Both the position numbers and the translations under genes were made by a program. Positions 25,420 to 36,376 of a stretch of 64,000 nucleotides of DNA are shown piece after piece. The DNA is from Calocera cornea HHB12733. Taxonomy: Eukaryota > Basidiomycota > Dacrymycetes > Dacrymycetales > Dacrymycetaceae. The stretch is taken from NCBI GenBank assembly GCA_001632435.1, contig KV423949.1, positions 154,187-218,186 on the forward strand, written 5' to 3'. The notes beneath the pieces were generated by a model, which was not told the DNA's origin, made no database searches, and saw only the letters and a list, made by a program, of their open reading frames with translations. Every line of letters begins with the position of its first letter. Within the stretch, counting starts at the first letter, position 1.

Positions 25420-26453
25420 ATGTCTATCCCTGATCTTCCCCCTAATACTACACTTGAAGGCCGATCCGTGCTCGTCACCGGGGCAAACGTCGGCTTGGGC
25501 TACGCATCGGCGTTGAAAGCTCTCCAACTCGGAGCATCACCGGTTTATATTACCACGCGAACCGCGTCGAAGGGCAGCAATGCACGCGATTCCTTGCTCG
25601 CTGACCCTGTCGTCAAGCAGAGGAATCCCAGTGCTGTCGTGCAGGCGTACGAGCTGGAGATGGCTACTTGGGAAGGCGTCACGTCGTTCGCCAACAAATT
25701 CCTTGCCGATAGGAAAGTCGCGGGGGAAACATTGGACATCGCAATCTTGAATGCGGGGATCTTCAACATGGGGTTCGAATTGGCGCCAACCGGAAACGAA
25801 GCAGTGCTCCAGGTCGACTACTTGTCAACGGCGTTGGTGGCCCTGCTCCTGCTGCCTCTGCTCGAGAGCAGTACGACGCAGGAGCACACAGCCCGACTGA
25901 TGATTGTTTCCAGCACGACGCACACGTACGAGAACCTGCTCACGGTCCCCTTCGGTGACTCCAACTACATCGATTCTCTGAGTACCAAGGAAGCGTTTTC
26001 ATCCCCCAGGCAGCGATACGGTCTCAGCAAGCTTCTGGTTGTTTTCTTCCTTCGCGAGCTCAGCAGCCGGGTCAGCAGCGACAAGGTCATCATCAACACC
26101 GTCTGCCCGGGTATGATCAAGACGGAGCTCCCGCGTCAGGCTCCGTGGTTCATTCGTCCGCTTATGTACGTGTGGTACAGCTTGGCCACGAATCCGGTGG
26201 AGAAGGGTGCGGATTGCTATATCCATGCTGTTGCCAGCGTGGGGAAGGATAGCCATGGGCTGTGGTACCAGAGAATGAAACTCACACCGTAAATTCGCAC
26301 TCATCCTGAATATTGAACACACCTGATGACACGTTCTTTAGCTATGCGGATATAGTCACCAACTCGGAAGGGGAGGAGCTCCAGAAGAGGATTTGGAACG
26401 ACACGATGCAGGTGCTGGGAAGGGTGGTACCTGGTGTTGGGTCGGATCTCTGA
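25420..26453 (+). CDS. Short-chain dehydrogenase 2
   Basis: NAD(P)-dependent SDR, tandem paralogue of SDR 1 in the same orientation, 281 bp downstream of its stop. Exons 25420-26288 and 26342-26453 (326 aa) flank a 53-nt intron with donor GTAAAT and acceptor TTTAG; the last exon is 112 nt as in SDR 1, 4 and 5. Start MSIPDLPPNTTLEG. Canonical motifs: TGANVGLG (cofactor loop), ILNAG, a Ser pair before THTY, YGLSK and NTVCPGM. No signal peptide is visible, so it is probably cytosolic or peripheral. I see no TATAAA in the proximal promoter, unlike SDR 1, 4 and 5. The substrate cannot be inferred. Confidence 0.9.
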
Positions 26454-26519
26454 GTGCTGTCGATGTTAGATGAGACTTACACCTATTTTCTCCGTTCGGC
26501 CTTCGTAGGGATTATATTA

Positions 26520-26998
26520 CAGTCAACTCTGCCTAAGAGAATCCTGTCGAGATAGGGTGTTTGGAAGGCACTTAGCGAGCGTATTCCCTAAGGCATGGCG
26601 GACTTGAGCAGTCGGAGTCGGAATTAAGGAGGCACAAGGCATGTGACTGCGGTAGCGATTTCTTTTAAGCCACTTACATATCTGAACTTGACCCACAACA
26701 GGCCAAATGTGCCTAAGTTGTACCTCTAAACCTGAAGGCGGCGGCAGATGTGACGGGAAAATTCCAAAAAGAGCGGAATCAGCCTCCGAAGCTGCCATTT
26801 TCGGCGCCGACACAGTCGGAATATCTCTAAGTTATATAAAAGTATATCATTAAGAAATGTGTCCGCCAACTGTACAGTATGCATATGCAGATTATGCAGC
26901 GAGCCCAATTTCCCACCAATCTTGAGTCAGAAACACATTTCGTATCCGCTTAGAGATGATATTCCCTTAGACGAAATTCGCTTAGGCAGAGTAGACTG
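26520..26998. mobile_element. 479-bp MITE, Tc1/mariner (pogo)-like
   Basis: Terminal inverted repeats match over about 25 bp with two mismatches. The left end is CAGTCAACTCTGCCTAAG and the right end ends ...CTTAGGCAGAGTAGACTG. A TA dinucleotide flanks both ends (26518-26519 and 26999-27000), the target-site duplication of the Tc1/mariner superfamily. The interior is AT-richer than its surroundings, has no coding capacity and repeats CCTAAG/CTTAG words. It would depend on a transposase supplied elsewhere in the genome. Confidence 0.85.
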
Positions 26999-27000
26999 TA

Positions 27001-27524
27001 CAGGCTAAGTTAGAGCAGTGCGAGAAACTATAAGTTACCTGAGCTGAATAGGCAATCGAGACCCCATCAACTTGTCGGCGTCGGTGGCTATGTACCCCCT
27101 ATTTCAAACCATGGCGACCACAAACCCTCGGCGTTCTAGTCCCAGTAATCTTTGTTGACAATCGTGCTTAATTGCTGTCGACACATTACTAATAGACTTT
27201 CCTGGGAGCATGACCTAAATGGACTGGTAGGGACAGCGAAGCGGGCGGGAAGCGAGAACCGCGGTGGTCCGATGCGGCGATGTCCAACCCCTCGATCGGA
27301 CAAACACCTCGAGACTGGCTCTCCCACATCGCTGGGAACAGCTTGCCTATTCACTCTTCATCGCGCATCTGTCGGCGACCATGACCCAAGAGCCGAGGGT
27401 CACGCGATATCGCCGTTGAAACTGCTCCTGAGCGTATGCTGATGCCACCTCCCCCGCCCCTGGCCCGCCCCTGTCCGGCCAGGCTCATATGCCTGCCGGG
27501 CGCATACACGCAGCCCCGTAACTC
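27001..27524. other. Intergenic region upstream of lipase gene
   Basis: Contains the promoter side of the lipase gene. No other gene or repeat was recognised. Confidence 0.5.
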
Positions 27525-29209
27525 ATGATGATCTCTTTCCTCCAGAAAGTCTACTCTCTCTTCAACCAGCTCCCATGTCGTCCGTCGGTGTGCGACGTCA
27601 CCCTCTGCACGCCGGTGTATGCGCTCCCACGGCCGGTGGTCAAGGACGTATCGGACGCACAGTCGGCGATCGTCACGCGTCATGTCCAACAGCTGAAGCA
27701 ACCGAAGCTTGCGTCGATCATATCTTCTCAAGAGCATGCTTTGAAAGAGATGGTTGAGCTCGTCGGTATCTCGTTGCGCGAGGCAAGTAACGAGCAGACG
27801 GCGACGAACCTCGAGCAGTGGACGACTGCGAGCTCGACCCAGATGGACGCGGCAAAGCAAGCGTATGGTTCCAGTACGTGACTCCACATCTAATTGACTG
27901 TATACATGCCGATGTTTGATCTGCCAGAGAGTTCTCCGGATGAGGTAGACTGGAACGTCGCCCGCCTTGGGTTGATGCAGTCGACCTTGATCTACCTGCG
28001 AGATTTCACCGAGGTCAAGGCTGCTGTGACTGCAGGTGCTAAACAGGCCAAGAAGGCGTTGGCACAGTCGCAACAGGCTATCGTCTCCATCGTAAGTCGG
28101 AGTAACGGAGTAAATACATCAGGGCTTACATAGCCATGCTCGACAGGCGGAAACTTGGGGCTTGAGCTTTACGGTCTTGTGCGGTAAGTCGTACAGCACT
28201 TCTCGCATCAACACTGGCTGATGTTCCACAGATCTCGTCGACGTACGCGCATATACGCTTCTCCCGTAACAGAGACTGAACTCCGATATAGGATCATCCC
28301 GTCCAGCACTGGCTCTGGGACGGGCCCTTCTGCGGGGCGTACTACTCCGCCTCTCCCTCCCCATTCATCGTCGTCGCCTTCAAGGTCGTTCCCTCCCTTT
28401 CTTCCTCATCGTCTGCTAACTCCCCATCTACAGGGCACAACCCCCTCGAACCTCGGTGAGTGGTTCGTCGACATCGACGTTACCGCTGCTGCTGCTGCGC
28501 CCGACCCGCTCGCTGGGGCGGCGGGACCAGTGCTATTTGGTGCCGAGGTCAGCAAGGGCGTTACCCAGGCACTGTTCTCGCCCTACAGTCTCGGGGAGGC
28601 GGCGTCTCATTTGCCGTTCGGTGAGTATCCACCGTAGGCGGGCGGAGAAGAGGGCTCATCAGTGGCAGATCTCATTGTCATGGGCTTGCAGGACCTTGCT
28701 ACGGCGCTCGGCGGGACGGTGGAGAAGCAGGTCCCGGTCTACGTGACGGTGAGCGCCTAATGTCCATGTCTAGCACAGAACTTCATATCAAACAGGGCCA
28801 CTCTCTCGGCGCTTCCTACGCAACGCTTTTCTACGCCGAATCCATGCGGCGGTTCACCTCCCCGCTCTCACCCTTACAACCCTTCACGCTTGTGGATCTT
28901 CACACCTTCGGTGCCCCACGCGTCGGCCTCTCCTCTTTCGGGCTCTCCCTGCGCGCCCTGGTCGCCCTCCACGCCCGGCACACCTGGAGAATAGTAGACG
29001 AGAACGACATCGTGCCGTCCGTCCCTCCTGTGGACGGGCTAGAGCAGGTGTTCGAGCATATTGACTGTGGGCTGTTGGTACAGAGCGGCAAAGCGGCGGA
29101 GGCGGTCAAGAGCGAGCTGGGGAACGGCTACCCGGTGGGGTACTTAGAGGGGAGCGTCGCGGCGCACAGTGAGTTCCTTCTGGGGCTAGTTATGGAGGGG
29201 AGATACTGA
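27525..29209 (+). CDS. Class-3 (alpha/beta-hydrolase) lipase, eight exons
   Basis: Fungal lipase/esterase of the class-3 type. Exons 27525-27873, 27928-28091, 28147-28183, 28232-28242 (11-nt micro-exon), 28292-28384, 28434-28620, 28669-28748 and 28796-29209 join in frame to 444 aa; the introns are 47-55 nt with GT..AG. Conserved segments include PFCGAYYSASPSPFIVVAF and KGTTPSNLGEWFVDI. The nucleophile elbow VTGHSLGAS (Ser about 310) is split by the last intron just before GHSLG. RIVDENDIVPSVPP supplies the probable Asp (about 375-380) and SVAAHSEF the probable His (about 429). There is no clear secretion signal, so it may act intracellularly. The micro-exon is the least certain join, but it keeps phase and splice consensus. 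Confidence 0.85.
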
Positions 29210-29476
29210 TCATGACGGTGAAGGCTGCGAGAGCTACTATGAGGCGATCGTGTCTGCTTCGACGACGCAATGAGGCGATGTGCGAGAAGCGGGCGGGATG
29301 TCCCGTTTGCCACCACTCCCGTTTCCTCCTATTTTAGTTCTGTTGTACTCGGGCGTACTCCTGCACCAGCGCCTGTCCTATATAGGCCCTATTCCGCGAG
29401 ATGCCATCCTACTGATGCGTGCGTCCCAGTCCCCACAGGCGAGCTGTCATGCAAGCCCCAAATGCGGGGAATAATC

Positions 29477-29499
29477 CCTGGGCAACGTAGTTGCCCAGG
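29477..29499. other. Perfect 10-bp hairpin followed by T6G9
   Basis: CCTGGGCAAC, loop GTA, GTTGCCCAGG, then T6 and a run of nine G. It lies about 230 bp left of the first motif copy of Helitron 2. It may be a terminal hairpin of that element or an independent structure. Confidence 0.6.
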
Positions 29500-29750
29500 T
29501 TTTTTGGGGGGGGGAAATGTGCACTTTTGGACAAATCCGGCAATTACTCCCGCTGCATAAGTTTACCTCCGCTATCTCGTGATGCGCACCGCGTCCCCAC
29601 TCCGGCTTGTTGGATGGCTGGTAAGATGCCAGCCTTCCTGCCCTTGCTTGTCACCGGCTCCCCTCCCGCCTCCTTTACTTACCGGCCCCTCAAAGTTGTA
29701 GGGTAACCTCTGCACGGCCAGAACTATGCGCATGGCTGGCGGTGGGCTGA

Positions 29751-32700
29751 ATGGGGCTTTTCCTTAAATATGGTGTCGGAACGGTGCGCATTGGTCGTAG
29801 AATTCACCTCCGCAGGATGCAAGCTCATTATGACGCTGTAGAGTGTGCAATACGTTACCAAGATGGGTCGAGTCAAGCCATTTCTATTCTAAATGATCGC
29901 TATCAATTCGAGGTCGTCGGCCGCACCACATTGTTCGTCAACAGGGAGCCTGGTCGCATGTGCCTGTTGGCCCCAGCGCTGCCGATCCTCGATGGATTCG
30001 ATTTCTTTACCGTGAAGGCTCTGCGAAACATTGCGCAATGTGTGGGGCTGTCACTGCCTTCCCGAGGTCGTCGGTCAACATTGCACCCGCTCATCTGTGC
30101 ACATGTTCGCACGGCGGACTACCTGCCGCACATCTTTCTGTGGGTCTTCACGCTATGTGCCCCTCGTCCATATTCCGGGACTATTCGGCGTCCTCCTGCT
30201 ACAATTGTGCCCGCAAAACGGCCGCCGGAAGACGATGCGCAAGGTCTGATGGATTTCCCGCCACCATATTCCGAGGATCTTGTCCGATCGATCATCGCAG
30301 AGTACACCGATGCTGTCAGCACCAAAACTCTGCGCACTGGAGTTTGTGCGAGTTGTGCAGAAGCTGTCAAGTTATCTGTCATGCACACCGTTCCTGTGGA
30401 AGACTTGGATTTTTCTCTGCTCGTCAATCCACTCCTACCTGTCCGATTTCGACCTACTACATATAATGTGGATGCATATTCGAACGCCATATTGGATGTC
30501 GCCGGTCTGTCAAATCCCCAGGAATTGGAAGGGAACGCGACACTATGCGCACCGTGCTATCGTGCGCTTCAGTCAGATCGGAAACCCGACCTCGCTCTCG
30601 CCAACTGGTTCTACTATGCGCACGATCACGTTCCACCTGATGTTCAACATGCGTTCGTGGCATCCACGTTTGTTGAGAAACGCCTGTTCTCCCGCTGTTC
30701 GGCAACGAAGATTTGTTATCGGTATTTCGATAATCCGGAGAGCCGGCTGTACCGAAATGCATTTGACGGCATGCAACGGTTTTCCCGAGGAAATGTCCTC
30801 ATCCTGCCCCAGGATACTGCGAAGATGCACAAAGTCTTGCCGCCTCCGGTCGATGACATCAAGGACAGTTTCGTTGCAGTATTTGCTGGACAAGACCAAC
30901 CGACACCGGAGATGCTGCGCAGAGTGGAGCCTCTGAAGGCAAATGCACGCACAGTGCGCACAGTAATCGATTTTCTACTGTCGCAGAACAAGGCATATCG
31001 GTCTACAACAGAAGATTTCCCAGATGGGCCTACTGTCTTTTCGCCTGCGAACTTTTCCGCCCTCTTCCCAGACAACAATCCATTATGCGCAGAGTCATCT
31101 ATTGTGCTTCCGTGTATTGAGGTTGGGCATGTGCACATGCCCGATCCGCAGGCTGCGGTGGAGTCGGATGTGGGCAACAGGAATTCGTTCGAGGACTGCG
31201 ACATGTCCTCTCCCGATTTTTTTGTGGAGGCCTCCACTTATTCCGCCACGGAAACGTCGACAGGTGCATATGAAGCTATGAAAGCTGACGCCCTTGCGCA
31301 TTGTCTCGACAACCGAGGCTCCTTCCTACTCTCCACCCCTGGTAGCCGGCCTGTGCAAGATTTGAGGAACGAGTACCTCCTCACGTGGCTTTTTCCACAT
31401 TTGGATCCTTTTGGCCTGGGTGGTTTTGATGATCCCCGTAGAACGCCAAGTGTTTCTATGGTTCGACAACTCGCTCACATGCTCCGGCTGGCTGATCGAC
31501 GTTATCAAGAAGAGCCGGCATTTGCGTTCATCTTCCACAATATCTTGCAGAAACGACAATCTCTGCGCGAAGTCAGATTTGCAATCCCTGAAGGTCGACA
31601 CCAGACTATTGTGGAACATCTGCACTCTATTGACCCAGAGGTCCTTGCAAACCTTGCGCAACGTCTGAAGAAGAATCCTCGGGCTCAGCCGATCACAGGG
31701 GCTGAGGGGCTTGCTCTGCGCGTTCTTCGTCGAATCCAAATGTTGCGCAAAGATGTACCTGGATCTGATGCGTACAAGAGGGCACGACGAAATGAGATTC
31801 GCTCTCTTGTTTACCGACTTGGATCACCCGCGTTCTTCATCACCCTTACGCCGTGCGATGTGGATGGATTCCTGTGTCAGTTAGCGATCAACGGGTACAA
31901 GGACGCTGAGAAGATCAGGCTTGGCACCACTCGACAGACGAGGTTTCATCGTGCTATGCAGGTCGCCCACAATCCAGCAATTGCCGCCAGTGTTTTCCAT
32001 GACACTATGCTCCGTTTTCGAGACATCATTCTGCGCATAGGCAATGGGCCCGGATTATTTGGACAGTGCGCAGCGTGGTATGGAATGGTGGAAGCGCAAG
32101 GTCGAGGCACACTCCATTGCCACATGCTGGTGTGGATCCAAGGCAACCTGTCACCCAAAACACTGCGCAAGATGCTGTCAGATGACCCAGGCTTCAAGAG
32201 TCGGATGATTGCATGGTTGGAATCGCTGATCAAGACTGAACTACCTGGCGACAAAGAAGTTGTCGTTGAGCAAGATGGTCCACTCCCCATGCCGAAGCTG
32301 GACAAGGACTCCGTTGATCCTCGTACTCAGCCTTCACCCGATCTGCGAATACATCCGGAGGTGTGGAAAGCCCAGTTCAATGCGCATGTTAAGTCACTCG
32401 TGGAACGCAACAACTGGCATGAACATCGCGCAACGTGCTGGATCCATCTTCGACGAGGTGAAGAGCCCAGCGACAACAACTGCAGAATGCGCATTGATGG
32501 TTCCACCCGTCCCTACTCTGATATTGACGCTGAGACCGGCTCAATCCTGTTACGGCGTTTACACCCACGCATTAATGAATATAACGACGTTGTTATGTTC
32601 TTGCTTCGATCAAACATGGACATTCAGTACCTCGGCTCTGGAGAAGCCTCTCGCGCTGCGCTTTATTACATCACAGACTACATTACAAAGTCCAGCCTAA

Positions 32701-35700
32701 AGGTGCATGCAGGGATGACCGCACTCATCTACGCACTGCAGAAGAATCAAGAGAAGTATGCGCAAAGTCTCGATGCGCCAATAGCTGTGTATAGCAAAAG
32801 CCTCGTCACGAAACTGTTGAACAGCATGATGGCACGGCAAGAAGTTTCCCACCAGCAAGTAATGAGCTACTATGTTGGTGGCGGTGACTGCTACAAGAAT
32901 TTCAAATTTGCGAAACTACATTGGTCCACTTTTCTATATCACGTTCAGCAATGGGAGAAGTCTTCTCATCCCGACAATGCGCATAGTGTCTCCAATGCCA
33001 TTCCTGATCTTAATGTGGGCCCAATCCGGGACGGAGGTGATGACTGTACCGATGTTGATGATACGGAGTCTGCCTCGGTTCCGACTATGGCCCTAAATAT
33101 CGACGGTGCTACTATATCAGCCGCAAGTCAGGTGCAAGACTACATGCTTCGTCCAAGCATTCCACCTTTCACAACCTATTGCTTGTACGACTTTGTGCGA
33201 TTCACTGAAAAGGAGCTCATTCCGATGAAGGAACGTTGCGCAGAGTTGTCCTCTTCCTCACAGGGCAGCCAAGATTCCACCGCACTTGACGAAGACCTTG
33301 CCCGTCCCGGGAGGCCACGGCTGATGCGAGGCCGCTTCCTTCCTGACCACCCGCAATCGGCAACTCACCACATGAAGATGCGCATGGCCTGTGTGGTACC
33401 GGATATCTCAGGTACCTCGCTGCCGAGAAAAGATCTTGGGGGGGTACGTAATGAGGCATGGTGCCAGGCAATGCTTCTGTTCTTTCACCCATGGAGGACG
33501 TTCGAGGGGTTGAAAGACAATGCGCAGAGTTGGTCGCAGTCATTCGAGAACACAACATTCGATCCTTTCCACAAGAACATAATGGAGAACATGGAAGTGA
33601 TGAATGACTCCAAAGAGGCCCGAGATTCGGACTTGCGAACAAAACATCGCCGATCACGACTGGCTCGACTGTCCGTGAACGCCGAAATGTTTGAATCGAT
33701 CCAACAATTATTGGGTGATGACACATCTGTCGAGCACGACATTCCATCCTTGGACACAATGGATGTCGATGATGATAACCCACCTTTTCTGTCGTCGCTT
33801 GACTCTGCGCAGAGTGTCCTTAATACTGGTCGAGCACAAGCAGCAGTCTCATTTCTATCTAACATCGGTGGTGTCTTTCGCAGTGCGGAATGCAACACCA
33901 TGTTTGAGGACCACCACTCTCCCATACGACAACACTGCGCAGACGACTCACCACAACTGGCGATGTTTGCATCTGAATTGCTTGCTTGGAGAAGAGACAA
34001 GCAACTAAACAAGGCCGTTGCATTCCACCCCTCCAATGAAAGAGAGCGGCATGCAGACGTTACTATTGGCACATCAATGACAGATGCTACTCATGCTGAG
34101 CATACACACCACTGCGCAGAGTATCCTCTCCCATCCAATGATGTGAAATCAGCATTGGAGAATATTGCCACCGAGCAAAATCTGTTGTCAAATCCGGAGC
34201 AGCTGAGAACTCTGCGCATCGTTGCAAACCATTTATCGGCCGCCCATCACAAACAATTACTACTCTACATTGGTGGAAGTGCTGGAACGGGCAAAAGCCA
34301 TGTCATTCGATCCATTGAAGTACTTTTCTCCAAGTTGGGCATCCGATCAAGTCTCCTTCTCAGCGCACCTACTGGAGCGGCAGCGGTGGTCATTGGCGGT
34401 TACACAATCCATGCACTCACACTGTTACCAACAATGCGCGGTGTTCACGTCAATGACAAGGATTTGCAAGCAATCTGGACCGGAGTGAACTGGCTGGTAA
34501 TCGACGAGATCTCCATGGTGTCTGCACAATTTCTTTATGAGATCTCCCAGCGAATATGCCGTGGAAAACGGGCCGCAGACTCATTGCCGTTTGGGGGCAT
34601 CAATGTCATATTCACTGGTGATTTTGCGCAATTGAAGCCTTTTAGTGCTGCACCACTATACAGTCATGCACTAGTGAAGCACATCGTAGGACGCACCGCC
34701 AACAGTGCGCATGGTCAGGAAGCATTGGGAGGTGCTCTGTATTGGCGCCAGCTCAACGAAGTGGTACTTCTCACTCGCAATGTGAGGCAAGCAAATGATA
34801 CTCGATGGGCCAATCTCCTCAATAGAGTACGAGAAGGAGAAGGAGGCGAAGACTTTGCGCACCGTGTGGACGATTACCCCCAGTCTGACTTTGACACACT
34901 CAATCTCCGGTTGCTCTCCAATATCAATCACACCAGCTCGACAGAGGCTCAAGCTTTTCTCGATGCACCCTTCATTGTGTGTACAAAAGACATCCGTGAT
35001 GCATTGAACTTGGCTCTGGCCCGCCGACATGCCGCCATACTGCACACTGCCTGTGTCTTATACTTTGCGCAGGATAAGGTTCTACACACACCTGTGTCAG
35101 GCAGTTTTCAAGAACGACTTTGGTCCATTCCGATCAATAAAACAGACGATGCGCCTAGTTTCATTCCAATGTTTGTCGGGATGAAGATCATGATAACTGA
35201 AAATTTGGCTCTATCTCGAGGATTGGTTAATGGAGCGACTGGCACAATATCTGGTGTACGCTACCGAACAGACTCTGATGGTCGACGCTATGCAACTGCA
35301 GTCTTTGTGCATATTCCTTCTACAAACTCTGCGCATAGTGGGTTGTCACCACATACCATATGCATCCAGAAGACGACTAAGCGCTTTATCTTTGATACAA
35401 CGGACACCAGTGGACAGCTGCAATCCTTCAAGATTACAAGAGACTACTTTTCGCTATTGCCAGCATACTCATACACGGATTACAAGAGCCAAGGTCGATC
35501 ACTCGATCGTGCTGTGGTCGATTTGGAAGGATGCCGAAATATCCAAAGTGCTTATGTAATGTTGTCGCGCGTTCGTCGGCTCGAAGGTCTCGCCATTTTA
35601 CGTCCGTTTGGTGCCTCATTGTTGAAAATGGACCCTCCGTCCGATTTGACAACTGAAATCAAGCGTCTTAAAATGATGGACAACTGCACTGCTCTGCTTT

Positions 35701-35723
35701 ATGACAAAGACACGGTCACATAA
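29751..35723 (+). CDS. Helitron Rep/helicase, single exon, 1990 aa
   Basis: Intact rolling-circle transposase. The N-terminal part has CxxC pairs (TGVCASC, LCAPC) typical of these proteins. The Rep HUH motif is TLHCHMLVW (about residue 787) and the tyrosine motif is YITDYITKSS (about 972). The Pif1-type helicase has GSAGTGKSH (about 1508), WLVIDEISM, TGDFAQLKPF, NVRQANDTRW, YSYTDYKSQGRS (about 1908) and YVMLSRVRRLEG. No intron is needed, in contrast to the Rep/helicase of element 1 and to every other multi-exon gene of this element. The frame holds 31 copies of the TGCGCA word in all three codon phases (encoding for instance TLRIV, NAQS and CAE), so the word is maintained at DNA level. The ATG at 29751 follows two motif copies or overlaps their spacing. 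Confidence 0.93.
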   Translation: MGLFLKYGVGTVRIGRRIHLRRMQAHYDAVECAIRYQDGSSQAISILNDRYQFEVVGRTTLFVNREPGRMCLLAPALPILDGFDFFTVKALRNIAQCVGLSLPSRGRRSTLHPLICAHVRTADYLPHIFLWVFTLCAPRPYSGTIRRPPATIVPAKRPPEDDAQGLMDFPPPYSEDLVRSIIAEYTDAVSTKTLRTGVCASCAEAVKLSVMHTVPVEDLDFSLLVNPLLPVRFRPTTYNVDAYSNAILDVAGLSNPQELEGNATLCAPCYRALQSDRKPDLALANWFYYAHDHVPPDVQHAFVASTFVEKRLFSRCSATKICYRYFDNPESRLYRNAFDGMQRFSRGNVLILPQDTAKMHKVLPPPVDDIKDSFVAVFAGQDQPTPEMLRRVEPLKANARTVRTVIDFLLSQNKAYRSTTEDFPDGPTVFSPANFSALFPDNNPLCAESSIVLPCIEVGHVHMPDPQAAVESDVGNRNSFEDCDMSSPDFFVEASTYSATETSTGAYEAMKADALAHCLDNRGSFLLSTPGSRPVQDLRNEYLLTWLFPHLDPFGLGGFDDPRRTPSVSMVRQLAHMLRLADRRYQEEPAFAFIFHNILQKRQSLREVRFAIPEGRHQTIVEHLHSIDPEVLANLAQRLKKNPRAQPITGAEGLALRVLRRIQMLRKDVPGSDAYKRARRNEIRSLVYRLGSPAFFITLTPCDVDGFLCQLAINGYKDAEKIRLGTTRQTRFHRAMQVAHNPAIAASVFHDTMLRFRDIILRIGNGPGLFGQCAAWYGMVEAQGRGTLHCHMLVWIQGNLSPKTLRKMLSDDPGFKSRMIAWLESLIKTELPGDKEVVVEQDGPLPMPKLDKDSVDPRTQPSPDLRIHPEVWKAQFNAHVKSLVERNNWHEHRATCWIHLRRGEEPSDNNCRMRIDGSTRPYSDIDAETGSILLRRLHPRINEYNDVVMFLLRSNMDIQYLGSGEASRAALYYITDYITKSSLKVHAGMTALIYALQKNQEKYAQSLDAPIAVYSKSLVTKLLNSMMARQEVSHQQVMSYYVGGGDCYKNFKFAKLHWSTFLYHVQQWEKSSHPDNAHSVSNAIPDLNVGPIRDGGDDCTDVDDTESASVPTMALNIDGATISAASQVQDYMLRPSIPPFTTYCLYDFVRFTEKELIPMKERCAELSSSSQGSQDSTALDEDLARPGRPRLMRGRFLPDHPQSATHHMKMRMACVVPDISGTSLPRKDLGGVRNEAWCQAMLLFFHPWRTFEGLKDNAQSWSQSFENTTFDPFHKNIMENMEVMNDSKEARDSDLRTKHRRSRLARLSVNAEMFESIQQLLGDDTSVEHDIPSLDTMDVDDDNPPFLSSLDSAQSVLNTGRAQAAVSFLSNIGGVFRSAECNTMFEDHHSPIRQHCADDSPQLAMFASELLAWRRDKQLNKAVAFHPSNERERHADVTIGTSMTDATHAEHTHHCAEYPLPSNDVKSALENIATEQNLLSNPEQLRTLRIVANHLSAAHHKQLLLYIGGSAGTGKSHVIRSIEVLFSKLGIRSSLLLSAPTGAAAVVIGGYTIHALTLLPTMRGVHVNDKDLQAIWTGVNWLVIDEISMVSAQFLYEISQRICRGKRAADSLPFGGINVIFTGDFAQLKPFSAAPLYSHALVKHIVGRTANSAHGQEALGGALYWRQLNEVVLLTRNVRQANDTRWANLLNRVREGEGGEDFAHRVDDYPQSDFDTLNLRLLSNINHTSSTEAQAFLDAPFIVCTKDIRDALNLALARRHAAILHTACVLYFAQDKVLHTPVSGSFQERLWSIPINKTDDAPSFIPMFVGMKIMITENLALSRGLVNGATGTISGVRYRTDSDGRRYATAVFVHIPSTNSAHSGLSPHTICIQKTTKRFIFDTTDTSGQLQSFKITRDYFSLLPAYSYTDYKSQGRSLDRAVVDLEGCRNIQSAYVMLSRVRRLEGLAILRPFGASLLKMDPPSDLTTEIKRLKMMDNCTALLYDKDTVT

Positions 35724-36376
35724 ACTTTGCGCAAAGTGATACATCAAACTGGCACGAACTCCGGTTCACCCTTAATATACAAACTATTTGCCACCCAGTC
35801 CGCACGATGCAATATCATCAACCTAACCAATGTCAGTGAATGTGTCCCACTCAGATAACTCGTGCTGCGTCCCTGCACCTTCCTGCTGAATATCGCATCT
35901 CATGGCAATGTGATCCTCTGCGCAGTATGAAGTGGGCGTTCCAGATGCCTTGGACAACACCGATCTCCAGCCCCGCAAGCCTCCCTTCTTCTTCCCACGA
36001 CATGCCTTTTGATTCTGCGCACTGTGTTCCAGCTCGAATGGCTTGTGTGTGGCTGGTCTCCAGCCCTGCTAGCCACTCTTGTCATTACAACCACAATGTG
36101 TTTGTCTCTGCGCACTGTGAAGGTGTCGGTTCAATGTTGTCCAGCCCTCCCAGCCACCGAACTCGCTGATGCTACGACTCATACACCTTTGCCCGCTGTG
36201 AAAGACCACGTTGGATCAGCCTCTGCTCTGTTCTTGTCTGTGTACATTGCGCACAGTGGCCAGCCATCATTACGTTCAAGCCTCCTGCATCCTCCAGCCC
36301 CCCGCTTGCCACATCTTTGCTATAAAGCTAGTCTTATTCTTCGATCATCCGCAAACGCTACTCATTCCTCTCCTTC
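35724..36376. other. Spacer in Helitron 2 with motif copies only
   Basis: About 650 bp between two + genes. TGCGCA copies at 35728, 35919, 36016, 36109 and 36248. A TATAAAG near 36320 may serve the next gene. No coding sequence was recognised. Confidence 0.6.
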
